Of a stretch of DNA of 64,000 bases, positions 52,269 through 61,592 are shown in pieces. The notes under the pieces were generated by a model that had not been told where the DNA came from, made no database searches, and saw only the letters and a program-made list of their open reading frames with translations. The DNA comes from Rhizobium ruizarguesonis (GTDB lineage Bacteria; Pseudomonadota; Alphaproteobacteria; Rhizobiales; Rhizobiaceae), in NCBI RefSeq assembly GCF_012349115.1, contig NZ_PQIG01000089.1, positions 62,001-126,000 on the forward strand, written 5' to 3'. Both the position numbers and the translations under genes were made by a program. Each line of letters opens with the position of its first letter. Position 1 is the stretch's first letter.

Positions 52269-53654
52269 ATGAATGTCATGCAGCCTATGCCGGCTGAGAC
52301 GGCGAATGCCGCTGATCCTCAGGCCGAAATCAGCGCTCGTCTGGAGCGCCTTCCCATCACCCGCGAGGTATTCTGGGCGCGCAATATCGTCGGCGCCGCA
52401 ACGTTCTTCGACGGCTACACGGTCATCGCCATTGCTTATGCCATGCCCGTCCTCGTCCGCGAGTGGGGCCTGACTCCCTCACAGACCGGCACGATCCTGT
52501 CGATGGGCTATCTGGGGCAGTTGATCGGTGCGATCCTGTTTGGCTGGCTTGCCGAGAAGGTCGGCCGGCTGAAAGTTCTTCTGTTCACGATCCTGCTCTT
52601 CGTCAGCATGGATGTCGCATGCTTGTTTGCCGCCGGGGCCGGCATGATGATGGCCTTCCGTTTCGTCCAGGGGATCGGCACGGGCGGCGAGGTTCCGGTC
52701 GCCAGCGCCTATATCAACGAGTTGATCGGATCGAAGGGGCGCGGCAAGTTCTTCCTCCTCTATGAGGTCATGTTCCTGCTGGGCCTCGTCGGCGCCGGGC
52801 TGATCGGCTACTTCATGGTACCGGTTTACGGCTGGAAGGCGATGTTCGTCGTCGGTCTCGTTCCCGCAATCATCATGATTCCTCTGCGCTGGTTCCTGAA
52901 GGAATCACCGCGTTGGCTGGCTGCCAACGGCCGCTATGGCGAAGCAAACGCTATCGTCACCCGCATGGAAGAAAGTGCTCGTGCAGCCGGCAAGGAATTG
53001 CCCGAACCGAAGCTCCTCCAGGCGCCGGTCCACCGCAAGTCGGACTGGCGCGAGCTCTTCCAGGGCGTCTACTTGAAGCGGACGCTTTCCATCTGGGCAA
53101 TGTGGTTCACTGCCTATACGGTCGCCAACGGTACGATCACCTGGCTGCCGACCCTGTATCGACAGGTCTTCAACCTCCCGCTTCAAACCAGCATCTTCTA
53201 TGGGTTCCTGACATCAGTCGGAGGCGTCATCGCCGCTGTCATCTGCGCGCTGCTCATCGACAAGGTGGGACGCAAACGCTGGTACACGGGGGCGCTGCTT
53301 CTCGCTCCCGTGCCGCTGCTGGCTCTCGCATGGCTCGGCGCGACCTCTCCCATCCAGGTTTTGGTTCTAGCCGGCCTCGCTTATGCGATCGTCCAGACCG
53401 TCACATTCTCCCTTTACCTGTACTCGGCAGAGATCTACCCGACGCGCCTGAGGGCATTGGGAACCGGAACCGGCAGTGCCTGGCTTCGCCTGGGATCGTC
53501 GACCGGCCCGATCATCGTCGGCACGGTGATGTCTTCCATGGGCATTCAGTATGTCTTTGCGAGCTTCGCAGCCATTCTGATCGTCGGTGCAATCATCACG
53601 ATGTTGTTTGCGGTAGAAACCAAGGATCGCGTGCTGGAGGAGCTTTCTCCGTAA
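52269..53654 (+). CDS. MFS transporter (aromatic acid/organic acid type)
   Basis: A 461-aa protein with twelve membrane segments. The first cytoplasmic loop has GWLAEKVGRLKV and the seventh-to-eighth ALLIDKVGRKRW, both MFS signatures. GTGGEVPVASAYINEL and AEIYPTRLRALGTG resemble the AAHS and sugar-porter groups. It probably imports the substrate of the DapA-family enzyme 194 bp upstream. GGAGG precedes the ATG. Confidence 0.85.
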   Translation: MNVMQPMPAETANAADPQAEISARLERLPITREVFWARNIVGAATFFDGYTVIAIAYAMPVLVREWGLTPSQTGTILSMGYLGQLIGAILFGWLAEKVGRLKVLLFTILLFVSMDVACLFAAGAGMMMAFRFVQGIGTGGEVPVASAYINELIGSKGRGKFFLLYEVMFLLGLVGAGLIGYFMVPVYGWKAMFVVGLVPAIIMIPLRWFLKESPRWLAANGRYGEANAIVTRMEESARAAGKELPEPKLLQAPVHRKSDWRELFQGVYLKRTLSIWAMWFTAYTVANGTITWLPTLYRQVFNLPLQTSIFYGFLTSVGGVIAAVICALLIDKVGRKRWYTGALLLAPVPLLALAWLGATSPIQVLVLAGLAYAIVQTVTFSLYLYSAEIYPTRLRALGTGTGSAWLRLGSSTGPIIVGTVMSSMGIQYVFASFAAILIVGAIITMLFAVETKDRVLEELSP

Positions 53655-53684
53655 CGGTTGAAAATACGGTCTGATCGGCTTGAT

Positions 53685-53714
53685 CTGGCGGATGAAAATC
53701 CGCCAGTTTCATTT
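53685..53714 (+). terminator. Terminator of the MFS gene
   Basis: CTGGCGGAT and ATCCGCCAG form a perfect 9-bp stem around GAAA, followed by TTTCATTT. It is 30 bp past the stop. Confidence 0.85.
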
Positions 53715-53779
53715 GGTCGTTGGTGAGGGCACTCGGTCGGCGCCGCCGGGAGGTCAAGCGCCGCCGGATGCGGTTTGCG

Positions 53780-54088
53780 CTATCGCTGGCAGACTTTAAC
53801 GCGATAGGGATTGCCCCAATCATCGTGCAACCATTCGAAGTGGCAATAGTCTGGCCGGTAGTAGGTCCGGTAGACGGGATAGGGGCGGTAAGCCGGATAG
53901 GCGGGATAGACCGGGTAGGCGGGACGGGCGGCCTCCGACAGCAGAGCGCCGCCGACGACGCCGGCTGCAAGGCCGCCCCAGAAGGCATCGCGTGGACGGG
54001 CATCGGCGGTGGTGGCGGTAGCGAGCGAGGCGCCGGCAAAGGTCAGGGCGATCAGGCCCGTCGCCATGGTCTTATGAAGAACGGACAT
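53780..54088 (-). CDS. Small secreted Tyr/Pro-rich protein
   Basis: A 102-aa protein with a signal peptide (MATGLIALTFAGASLATA, cleavage near ADA), a glycine-rich membrane-like stretch (AFWGGLAAGVVGGALL) and a repeat of PAYPVYPAYPAYRPYPVY. It ends with a domain containing two cysteines (CHFEWLHDDWGNPYRVKVC). Short rhizobial envelope proteins of this composition are common; role unknown. Confidence 0.7.
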   Translation of the reverse strand: MSVLHKTMATGLIALTFAGASLATATTADARPRDAFWGGLAAGVVGGALLSEAARPAYPVYPAYPAYRPYPVYRTYYRPDYCHFEWLHDDWGNPYRVKVCQR

Positions 54089-54405
54089 GGTATTTTCCTT
54101 TCATGGGCATGGCTTCCATAAAGCCATGCCGAGACTTGGCCCGGATCGCGGCAGCGCAATGGCCGCGCAAGCCGTTTCGGCATCAAATTTTCGTCATGAT
54201 TTCAACGGATCCCAACGTCGAAAGGAATTATTGCCGGCGTCCTTTCAGTCTCGTGCAAGCCGGAGCTGGTCATCTCGAATTATCTTCAGCCTCGTGAGCC
54301 GGCTCGTAAAATTCCGCTGTCGAAATTTATGGTTAAAACCTTGTTAAAAGCCTTGGCGTTATAGTTTTTGTAGTCGATATTTCGTTCATTGCGGGAGCGA
54401 TATTT
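54089..54405. other. Divergent intergenic region upstream of the hybrid kinase
   Basis: About 317 bp, moderately AT-rich near the kinase start, containing no gene I can support. It should hold promoters for both the secreted protein and the kinase; a TATAGT at 54360-54365 could be a -10 box, but no well-spaced -35 is seen. Confidence 0.4.
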
Positions 54406-57400
54406 TTGAAATCAGCCGGGGAACTTCTGGAGTTGGCTTGCCGCCGGATCGCTGATCTGGATACCCCGGCCTATGTCAAGAACAGCGAGCTGCGCTACAT
54501 CGCTGTCAACGAGGCCTATGCCCGTTTTCTAGGCCGCGAGATCTCCGATTTCATCGGTAGGCGCAGCCGCGAGCTTCTTGACCGTCCCGAGGAAGAGGAT
54601 CGTGAGGACAAGGAACGCCGTGCGCTGGTGTTCGGCACAGAGGAAAACGCCATCTGCTTTGATGCGGCGGGCCTCAGCCATGAACGCATACAGATAGAAA
54701 GCTTTTCGCCATCGGCCGACCGGGCTTATGTGCTCGGCATTTTCGAAGTGCGAGAGCCGCCGCGCCGCGCCGTTGACGATAGCGACGTCGCCGCCGATTT
54801 CGCCCGCGTGCGCGAGGCGCTGGAACAGCACGACCATCCGATCGGCATCTTTGCTGGGGATGGCCGGCCGCTGGTCGTCAACGCCGCCTATCGCAACGGC
54901 GCAAAACCTGCGGCTATCAGCGAAACGGCCTGGCACGAGAGCGTCAATGAGCTCGACCTGCTGCGGACCATCCTGGAGGACCTCCCGGTCGCTGCCTTCG
55001 TGCGCGATGAGAAGCATCGCCTCGTCTATGCCAATCAATATTACGAAACCTTCAGCGGCCATAACCGTTCTCGGGTCCTCGGGATGACCGAACACGAAAT
55101 GTTCGGTCCGGACGGCGGCGAGGCGATCTACCAGGAAAACCTGCTGGCGTTGGAGGGAGGCACGTCGAAGGAAATCGAAAGCCTGCTGCCGAGCAAGGAC
55201 GGCCATATCTATTCCGTCCTTTCGCGCGTCAATCGCGTCGTGACGGCGGATGGACGGCCCTATGTCGTCGGCTCTTTTTCGGACATCTCGCCACTCAAGG
55301 AACGAGAGAAGGCGCTGATCGAAGCGCAGAAACACAAAGAGTTGCTGCACCGGGACATCGAGAATATCCTCCGCTCGCTGCCGGTCGGCGTGCTGATCCT
55401 CGATAACGACCACCGGATCCTCTACGTCAACGACGAGTTCTACGGCATCTGGGAGCTGCCACTCGACGATCCATTCGACGGCCGCCCCTTCATCGACGTC
55501 ATCCGCCGCAATTATGAGCTCGGTCGTTACGACGGCACGCAGACGCCCGAGGAGATCTACGATTTCCGCAAGCACCTGTTCGAGACCGAGGAGCCCGAGC
55601 CGATCGAGCTCGGCTGGGCGGGCGGCAAATCCGTCATCTTCGATAGCCGCCGTATCTCGAATGACCGAATCCTGCTCACCTATGCCGACATCACGGCCGT
55701 GCGTGAGCGGGAAAAGGAGATCCACGAGACCCGCGCTGCGCTGGAGCGGCTCGGCGAAATGATGCGCGATGCGACACACGCCATGCCGCAGGGCCTCGCC
55801 ATCGTTCAGGACGGCATCATCAGGATGTCCAACGAGGCGCTTTCTGACATCCTGCAGATTCCGGCCACCTATCTCGAGCGTGGCGAGGGTTGGATTGGCA
55901 TGTTCGAATATTGCGCGGCGCGTGGCGATTTCCACGATGCGGCGGCTGAAACCCTGCAGGGTTGGCGCGACAATATCGCGGCCAGGTTGCCGATCTCCAC
56001 GGCCTTTCACGTCGGCGGCGAGCGCTGGGTGAACATGGATGCGACCGTCAGCCGGGGACAGCATTGGGTGGCGCTTTTTACTGACGTCACCGAACTCAAG
56101 AGCCGCGAAGAGGAACTACGCCAGCTGCTGTCGCGCGCCGAAGCCGCCGATCGCGCCAAATCCGAATTCCTTGCCAATATGAGCCATGAGATCCGCACGC
56201 CGATGAACGGCGTGCTTGGGATGGCGGAACTGCTTGCCAAGACCAATCTCGATACCCGCCAGAAGACATTCGTCGACATCATCGTCAAATCCGGCAATGC
56301 GTTGCTGACGATCATCAACGACATCCTCGACTTTTCGAAGATCGATGCCGGGCAGATGAAACTGCGCAAAGCCGCCTTCGACATCACCGAAGCGGTAGAG
56401 GACGTGGCGACACTGTTGTCTTCACACGCCGCCGAGAAGAACATCGAGCTCCTGGTGCGGGCCGCACCCGATCTGCCCGCCGCCGTCATCGGCGACGCCG
56501 GGCGTTTCCGTCAGATCGTCACTAATCTCGTCGGCAACGCCGTCAAGTTCACTGAGCGCGGCCATGTCTTCGTCGATGTCGGTTTCGAGACAGCTGCCGG
56601 CGGCGAGATCATGGCGAGCATCCGTATCGAGGATACCGGTATCGGCATTCCGCCGGAGAAGCTCGAATCCGTCTTCGACAAGTTCTCGCAGGTGGATGCC
56701 TCATCGACCCGGCGGCATGAGGGTACCGGCCTGGGTCTTGCGATCACCGCCGGGCTCGTCGACCTCTTCGGCGGTTATCTCAACGTCGACAGCGAATGGG
56801 GCAAGGGTTCGGTCTTCACCGTCAATCTGCCGTTTGCGGTCGCGGCCGCCCGCCTTGAGCCGAAGCCGTTGCCGATCAACGTGCAGGGTGCGCGCATCCT
56901 CGTCGTCGACGACAATGAAGTGAATCGGCGAATCCTGACCGAGCAATTGTCTCTTTGGGGCTTTGACGGCGTGGCCGCCGAGGGTGGCGGTACCGGTCTT
57001 GCGATCCTGGAGGCGGCTGCCGATCTTGGCGTCACCGTCGATGCCGTCGTGCTCGATTATCACATGCCCGATATGAACGGTGCCGATGTCGCGCGCAGGC
57101 TACGAGCCGATCCCCGCTTCGTCGAACTGCCGATCATCTTCCTGACGTCGATGGATATTTCGGGCACGGAGAAGGAATTCGCGGCGCTGAACGGCCATGC
57201 GCATCTGATGAAACCGGCGCGCGCCAACGTGCTGCGCAACACCGTCGTCGAGGTGGTGCGCGCCAGCCGCGTCAAACAGGCCTCCGAGGCCGAGATCGCC
57301 CGGCTGCAGACGGAAGCGGCCGTGCCCGCGCCCGCACTCGTGCCGCAGAAGCGGGCTGCTGAATTCGTCGACGTGCTCGTCGCCGAGGACAACGAGGTCA

Positions 57401-57777
57401 ACCAGATCGTCTTCACACAGATCCTGCAAGGCACGGGTCTTTCCTTCCTCGTCGTCGACAATGGCGAGGAAGCGGTCGCCGCCTGGGAGCGGTATACGCC
57501 GCGCATCATCATGATGGACGTCTCGATGCCCGTCATGAACGGTCATCAGGCGACCCAGACGATCCGCGAACGGGAAAAGGGGCAGGGCCACCGAGTGCCG
57601 ATCATCGGCGTCACCGCCCATGCGCTCGAAAGCGACCGCGAGCTCTGCCTCGATGCCGGCATGGACGATTACATGTCGAAGCCGATCAGCCCCGAGCTGC
57701 TTGAGGAAAAAATCCGCCAGTGGCTCGGAACAAGCGAGCAGCAGCCGGAGCGCACTACAGCGCCGCGCATCTTTTAA
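54406..57777 (+). CDS. Hybrid sensor histidine kinase with four PAS domains and two receiver domains
   Basis: A 1123-aa protein starting at TTG (GGGAGCG upstream). PAS-like units lie near residues 10-80, 185-300, 320-440 and 455-560, e.g. LVYANQYYETFSG and ILYVNDEFYGIWE. The kinase core has the phospho-His in FLANMSHEIRTPMNG near 594, the N box NLVGNAVKFT, and GTGLGLAIT. Two receiver domains follow with ILVVDDNEVNRRIL/LDYHMPDMNG and VLVAEDNEVNQIV/MMDVSMPVMNG. No membrane span is visible, so it senses a cytosolic signal. No output domain or cognate partner is adjacent. Confidence 0.9.
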   Translation: MKSAGELLELACRRIADLDTPAYVKNSELRYIAVNEAYARFLGREISDFIGRRSRELLDRPEEEDREDKERRALVFGTEENAICFDAAGLSHERIQIESFSPSADRAYVLGIFEVREPPRRAVDDSDVAADFARVREALEQHDHPIGIFAGDGRPLVVNAAYRNGAKPAAISETAWHESVNELDLLRTILEDLPVAAFVRDEKHRLVYANQYYETFSGHNRSRVLGMTEHEMFGPDGGEAIYQENLLALEGGTSKEIESLLPSKDGHIYSVLSRVNRVVTADGRPYVVGSFSDISPLKEREKALIEAQKHKELLHRDIENILRSLPVGVLILDNDHRILYVNDEFYGIWELPLDDPFDGRPFIDVIRRNYELGRYDGTQTPEEIYDFRKHLFETEEPEPIELGWAGGKSVIFDSRRISNDRILLTYADITAVREREKEIHETRAALERLGEMMRDATHAMPQGLAIVQDGIIRMSNEALSDILQIPATYLERGEGWIGMFEYCAARGDFHDAAAETLQGWRDNIAARLPISTAFHVGGERWVNMDATVSRGQHWVALFTDVTELKSREEELRQLLSRAEAADRAKSEFLANMSHEIRTPMNGVLGMAELLAKTNLDTRQKTFVDIIVKSGNALLTIINDILDFSKIDAGQMKLRKAAFDITEAVEDVATLLSSHAAEKNIELLVRAAPDLPAAVIGDAGRFRQIVTNLVGNAVKFTERGHVFVDVGFETAAGGEIMASIRIEDTGIGIPPEKLESVFDKFSQVDASSTRRHEGTGLGLAITAGLVDLFGGYLNVDSEWGKGSVFTVNLPFAVAAARLEPKPLPINVQGARILVVDDNEVNRRILTEQLSLWGFDGVAAEGGGTGLAILEAAADLGVTVDAVVLDYHMPDMNGADVARRLRADPRFVELPIIFLTSMDISGTEKEFAALNGHAHLMKPARANVLRNTVVEVVRASRVKQASEAEIARLQTEAAVPAPALVPQKRAAEFVDVLVAEDNEVNQIVFTQILQGTGLSFLVVDNGEEAVAAWERYTPRIIMMDVSMPVMNGHQATQTIREREKGQGHRVPIIGVTAHALESDRELCLDAGMDDYMSKPISPELLEEKIRQWLGTSEQQPERTTAPRIF

Positions 57778-57810
57778 GACGCGAAAAGGACGCTGTAGCA
57801 CTTTGAATGG

Positions 57811-58554
57811 CTACTGATCTGCACGCTGATCGGGTGATGCCTTGATGCCGCAGAGCATTTCGCGCTTGCCGGCAAAGCCCTTGCGGCGCTCGACGGCGAA
57901 GCCCGCGGCGATGAGGTTGCGGCGCACGAAGCCGGCCGCCGCATAGGTGGCGAAAGTGCCGCCCGCTGCGCTTTTCTCACAGACGAGCCGCATCAACTGC
58001 TCCGACCACATATCGCTGTTGCGCGACGGAGCGAAGCCGTCGAGATACCAGGCGTCGAAGCCGGGCTTGGCTGCCGCGACGCCGTCCAAGGCATGGCCGC
58101 AGACGACGCTGAGCGTCGTCTGACCATCGAGATCGAGCGAGATGGTATCCGTGGGTGTTTGCGGCCACGTCGCCGTCAGCGCCTCGCGTTCGGCATCGAT
58201 CTCCGGCCAGTGCGACAGCGCCCGGCCGATTTCTTCGCTGCGCATCGGGTGGAGTTCGAAGGAGATGAAATGCAGGTGCTGGCTGTCTGCACGGTGGAGT
58301 TTCCATTGCCGCCAGGTTTCGGCGAAGTTCAGGCCGGTGCCGAAGCCGAGTTCTCCGATCAGGAATTTCTGCCGCCCGTTCCAGCGCTCCGGCAGGCCAT
58401 TGCCGGCGAGAAAAACATGGCCGCATTCCAGCCGCCCATCGGTCTGGCAATAAAAATGATCGCCAAAGGCTGTGGAATAGGGCATATCGCCGTCGCGCCA
58501 TTCGAGCGGCTGCGGCGCGCCCGCGCCAATCTGATCGGGGTTCACATCTGTCAT
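57811..58554 (-). CDS. mnmD: tRNA 5-methylaminomethyl-2-thiouridine methyltransferase, MnmD
   Basis: A 247-aa methyltransferase. WRDGDMPYSTAFGDHFY opens the family, IGELGFGTGLNFAETW is the SAM site near residue 66, and DAWYLDGFAPSRNSDMWS holds the catalytic Asp region. It corresponds to the N-terminal half of MnmC, making the wobble uridine modification in tRNA. The start CAT at 58552-58554 overlaps the start ATG of the divergent FAD gene in the same CATG. Confidence 0.87.
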   Translation of the reverse strand: MTDVNPDQIGAGAPQPLEWRDGDMPYSTAFGDHFYCQTDGRLECGHVFLAGNGLPERWNGRQKFLIGELGFGTGLNFAETWRQWKLHRADSQHLHFISFELHPMRSEEIGRALSHWPEIDAEREALTATWPQTPTDTISLDLDGQTTLSVVCGHALDGVAAAKPGFDAWYLDGFAPSRNSDMWSEQLMRLVCEKSAAGGTFATYAAAGFVRRNLIAAGFAVERRKGFAGKREMLCGIKASPDQRADQ

Positions 58555-59731
58555 GGAAAAAGCCGATAGTCCTGCGCCGGTCTCAGGTCAATCGTCCTAC
58601 GAATTGCTGATCGTCGGCGGCGGCATCATGGGTCTCTGGGCGGCCGTCCATGCCGAGCGCCGGGGCATCCGTACTCTTGTTACTGACGCCGGCAGATTGG
58701 GCGAAGGTGCAAGCGGCGGCTTGCTTGGCGCGCTGATGCCGCATATGCCGGACCGGTGGTCTGAGAAGAAGCAGTTCCAGTTCGATGCACTGGTCTCGCT
58801 CGAAGCTGAGATCGCCGCGCTTGAAGCCGAAACGGGGCTTTCCGCCGGTTATACCAGGTCCGGGCGGGTGATCCCGCTGCCGAAGCCGCATCTCAACAAA
58901 ATAGCGCTCGGTCACTCCCGGGATGCCGAACGCCATTGGCGGGCGGGCGACCGCCGTTTCTACTGGCATGTGCTCGACAGGCCTGATGTGGACGGCTGGA
59001 TCGAGGCGTCTGCCGGCGAGAGCGGCTTCGTGCACGACACGCTCGCTGCCCGCGTGGCGCCGCGCTCGCTGATTGCGGTGCTCGTCGCTTTCCTGCGGCG
59101 AGCAGGGCATGTGCGAATTGGAGAGCATGCCGGGATCGCCGATCTCGATCCCGATCGCGGCACGGCCGAAATAAACGGTGAAACCATCGCTTTCGGTCAC
59201 TGCATCCTGGCTGCCGGTCATCAATCCTTTCCGTTGTTGCAGGGCCTGACGGCGGGGCTGAAACAACCGCTTGGCCAGCCGGTCAAGGGGCAGGCAGCGC
59301 TATTGAAAGCCGATATCGACCCGGCGCTGCCGACGATCTTCTTCGACGGGCTCTATGTCGTCGCGCACGAGGGCGGGCACGCGGCAATCGGCAGCACCAG
59401 CGAGAACCGTTTTGAGGATCCCACCTCGACCGACGCCCAGCTCGACGTGCTGATCGAGGCGGCGCGCGGCATCGTGCCAACCCTTCGCGATGCCCCCGTT
59501 GTCGAGCGTTGGGCGGGGCTTCGCCCGAAGGCGATCGACCGAGATCCAATGATCGGCCGCCATCCCGATCACCGGCGCCTGATCGCGCTGACCGGCGGCT
59601 TCAAGGTCAGCTTCGGGCTCGCCCACAGGCTGGCGGAGGCGACGATATGTATCGCAGGCGATACAGACTGCGGATTTTTGCTGCCGGAAAGCTTCGCTAT
59701 TTCAAGCCACATCGCGGTGGCTTCACGTTAA
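58553..59731 (+). CDS. FAD-dependent oxidoreductase, MnmC2/DadA-like
   Basis: A 392-aa flavoprotein with the dinucleotide motif LLIVGGGIMGLWAAVHAERRG near residue 18 and a C-terminal RDPMIGRHPDHRRLIALTGG block of the DAO family. It is divergent from mnmD and shares two bases of the start codon with it. In E. coli, MnmC fuses the two functions; a split pair is common in alphaproteobacteria. It likely oxidises the tRNA intermediate, but a D-amino-acid-like substrate is not excluded. Confidence 0.8.
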   Translation: MEKADSPAPVSGQSSYELLIVGGGIMGLWAAVHAERRGIRTLVTDAGRLGEGASGGLLGALMPHMPDRWSEKKQFQFDALVSLEAEIAALEAETGLSAGYTRSGRVIPLPKPHLNKIALGHSRDAERHWRAGDRRFYWHVLDRPDVDGWIEASAGESGFVHDTLAARVAPRSLIAVLVAFLRRAGHVRIGEHAGIADLDPDRGTAEINGETIAFGHCILAAGHQSFPLLQGLTAGLKQPLGQPVKGQAALLKADIDPALPTIFFDGLYVVAHEGGHAAIGSTSENRFEDPTSTDAQLDVLIEAARGIVPTLRDAPVVERWAGLRPKAIDRDPMIGRHPDHRRLIALTGGFKVSFGLAHRLAEATICIAGDTDCGFLLPESFAISSHIAVASR

Positions 59732-59845
59732 ACGTGAATTCGGCGCCGCTGCGTTTCGTTATTCTGTCATGCAAATCACCTATCTGCTTGCGCATCGACA
59801 GCGCCGGATCTGGACGGCGCTCATTTCCTTGATGGAGGAAATTGC

Positions 59846-60553
59846 ATGCGCTATGCCATTTGCTTCACGCCCCCGGCGAGCGACCCGCTGTCGCTCGTGG
59901 CCGCCAATTGGCTTGGCCGAAATGTGTTTTCGGGCGATATGATGGAGCCTCCGGCAGTTCGTGGCCTCGGCATTCACGAGATCGCCTTCCATACCGCCGT
60001 GCCCCGGCGCTACGGTTTTCACGGCGTTTTGAAGGCGCCGTTTCATCTGTCCCACGACATGTCCGAATCGCAACTCCTGCGCGATTTGATGCGTTTTTCC
60101 GGGACTTTCGTTCCCTTCCAGATTCCGCGTATCGAAGTCGCCCGGCTCGGCAATTTCTACAGCCTGCTGCCGAGTGTTCCCTGCGAGCAGATCCAGTATC
60201 TTGCCTCGGCGCTGGTGCAGGAATTCGATCGTTTCCGCGCACCGCTCAGCGAGGCCGAGATTGAACGCAGCGATCCGGACGGGCTGTCGGCGACGCAATT
60301 TGCCAATCTGCATCGCTGGGGCAATCCCTATGTGATGGAGGAGTTCCGCTTTCATATGCCGGTGACGGGCCCCGTCAACATGATCGATATGCCGCGCATC
60401 GAGCCGGTGCTGCGGACGATCTTCGAGCCTGTCCTCTGCGAACCTGTCACGGTTTCGAACGTGGCGTTGATGATCGAGGAGGGCACGGGCGGCCCTTTCC
60501 GCGTTCATTCGCTGCATCCGATGGGCAAGGTCAGCGCGCGCAGGATCGCCTAA
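59846..60553 (+). CDS. DUF1045 family protein, probable 2H phosphoesterase fold
   Basis: A 235-aa protein of the DUF1045 family. YGFHGVLKAPFHLS and the C-terminal histidine-bearing half are compatible with a 2H (two-histidine) phosphoesterase-like fold, which is often found near phosphonate genes. Here it precedes the ureide operon by 115 bp in the same direction, not phosphonate genes. GGAGG is nine bases before the ATG. Confidence 0.75.
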   Translation: MRYAICFTPPASDPLSLVAANWLGRNVFSGDMMEPPAVRGLGIHEIAFHTAVPRRYGFHGVLKAPFHLSHDMSESQLLRDLMRFSGTFVPFQIPRIEVARLGNFYSLLPSVPCEQIQYLASALVQEFDRFRAPLSEAEIERSDPDGLSATQFANLHRWGNPYVMEEFRFHMPVTGPVNMIDMPRIEPVLRTIFEPVLCEPVTVSNVALMIEEGTGGPFRVHSLHPMGKVSARRIA

Positions 60554-60668
60554 GGATGCCGATGAGCTAAGGCCTTGCGCTGCCAAGACAAAATCTGGTC
60601 GAGCAGTTTCCGTCTCGACATTCCGGCTGCGGATGCTACCGTTCCCCGTCTTTTCAGAAGGTGATTTG

Positions 60669-61592
60669 ATGGTATCCGAGACTTATCCGCGCAATCTCGT
60701 AGGTTACGGGCGTCTGACGCCCGATCCGAAATGGCCGGACGAGGCACGCGTCGCCGTGCAGTTCGTCATCAACTATGAGGAGGGCGGCGAAAGCTCGATC
60801 CTCGACGGCGATGCGGCTTCCGAAAACCTGCTGTCGGAGATCGTCGGTGCGGCCGCCTGGCCAGGGCAGCGCAACCTCAACATGGAATCGATCTACGAGT
60901 ATGGTTCGCGTGCCGGCTTCTGGCGGCTCTGGCGAATGTTCACCGATCTCAAGGTGCAGGCAACCGTCTACGGCGTGACGCTGGCGATGGCCCGCAACCC
61001 CGAGGCCGTTGCCGCGATGAAGGAGGCCGGCTGGGAGATCGCCAGCCACGGCTACCGCTGGCTGGAATACAAGGATTTTCCTGAGGATCTGGAGCGCAAG
61101 CATATCCTCGAAGCCGTGCGCCTGCACACCGAACTCACCGGCGAGCGGCCCTACGGCATGTACCAGGGCAAGCCTTCCGACAATACGCTTCGACTGGTGC
61201 AGGAGGAGGGTGGTTTCCTCTATTCCTCCGATTCCTATGCCGACGACCTGCCTTACTGGGTGAAGGGCGTCGACGGGAAACCCTTCCTGATCATCCCCTA
61301 TACGCTCGAAACCAACGACATGCGTTTTGCAACGCCGCAGGGCTTCAACGCCGGCGATCAGTTCTTCACCTATCTGAAAGACGCCTTCGACACACTTTAT
61401 GAGGAAGGCAAGGCCGGCAGCCCGAAGATGATGTCGGTCGGCCTGCATTGCCGCCTCGTCGGACGTCCCGGCCGGGCAGCGGCGCTGAAACGCTTCATCG
61501 AATATGTGCTGAAGCACGACAATGTCTGGATTCCACGCCGCATCGAGATCGCCGAGCATTGGCACAAGCACCATCAGCCGGAAGCGCTCTGA
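60669..61592 (+). CDS. puuE: Allantoinase PuuE (polysaccharide-deacetylase family)
   Basis: A 307-aa protein. FVINYEEGGESS, EIASHGYRW and MMSVGLHCRLVGRPGR are PuuE marks and the deacetylase fold histidines are in place. PuuE hydrolyses allantoin to allantoate without relation to the amidohydrolase allantoinase. The ATG at 60669 follows AAGGTGA. It shares one base with the uraD start, so they are coupled. Confidence 0.88.
   Translation: MVSETYPRNLVGYGRLTPDPKWPDEARVAVQFVINYEEGGESSILDGDAASENLLSEIVGAAAWPGQRNLNMESIYEYGSRAGFWRLWRMFTDLKVQATVYGVTLAMARNPEAVAAMKEAGWEIASHGYRWLEYKDFPEDLERKHILEAVRLHTELTGERPYGMYQGKPSDNTLRLVQEEGGFLYSSDSYADDLPYWVKGVDGKPFLIIPYTLETNDMRFATPQGFNAGDQFFTYLKDAFDTLYEEGKAGSPKMMSVGLHCRLVGRPGRAAALKRFIEYVLKHDNVWIPRRIEIAEHWHKHHQPEAL

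Noticed and set aside
54529..56064. 511-codon minus-strand frame over the histidine kinase
   Set aside because: Shadow of PAS-domain coding sequence; no start signal and unlike any family.
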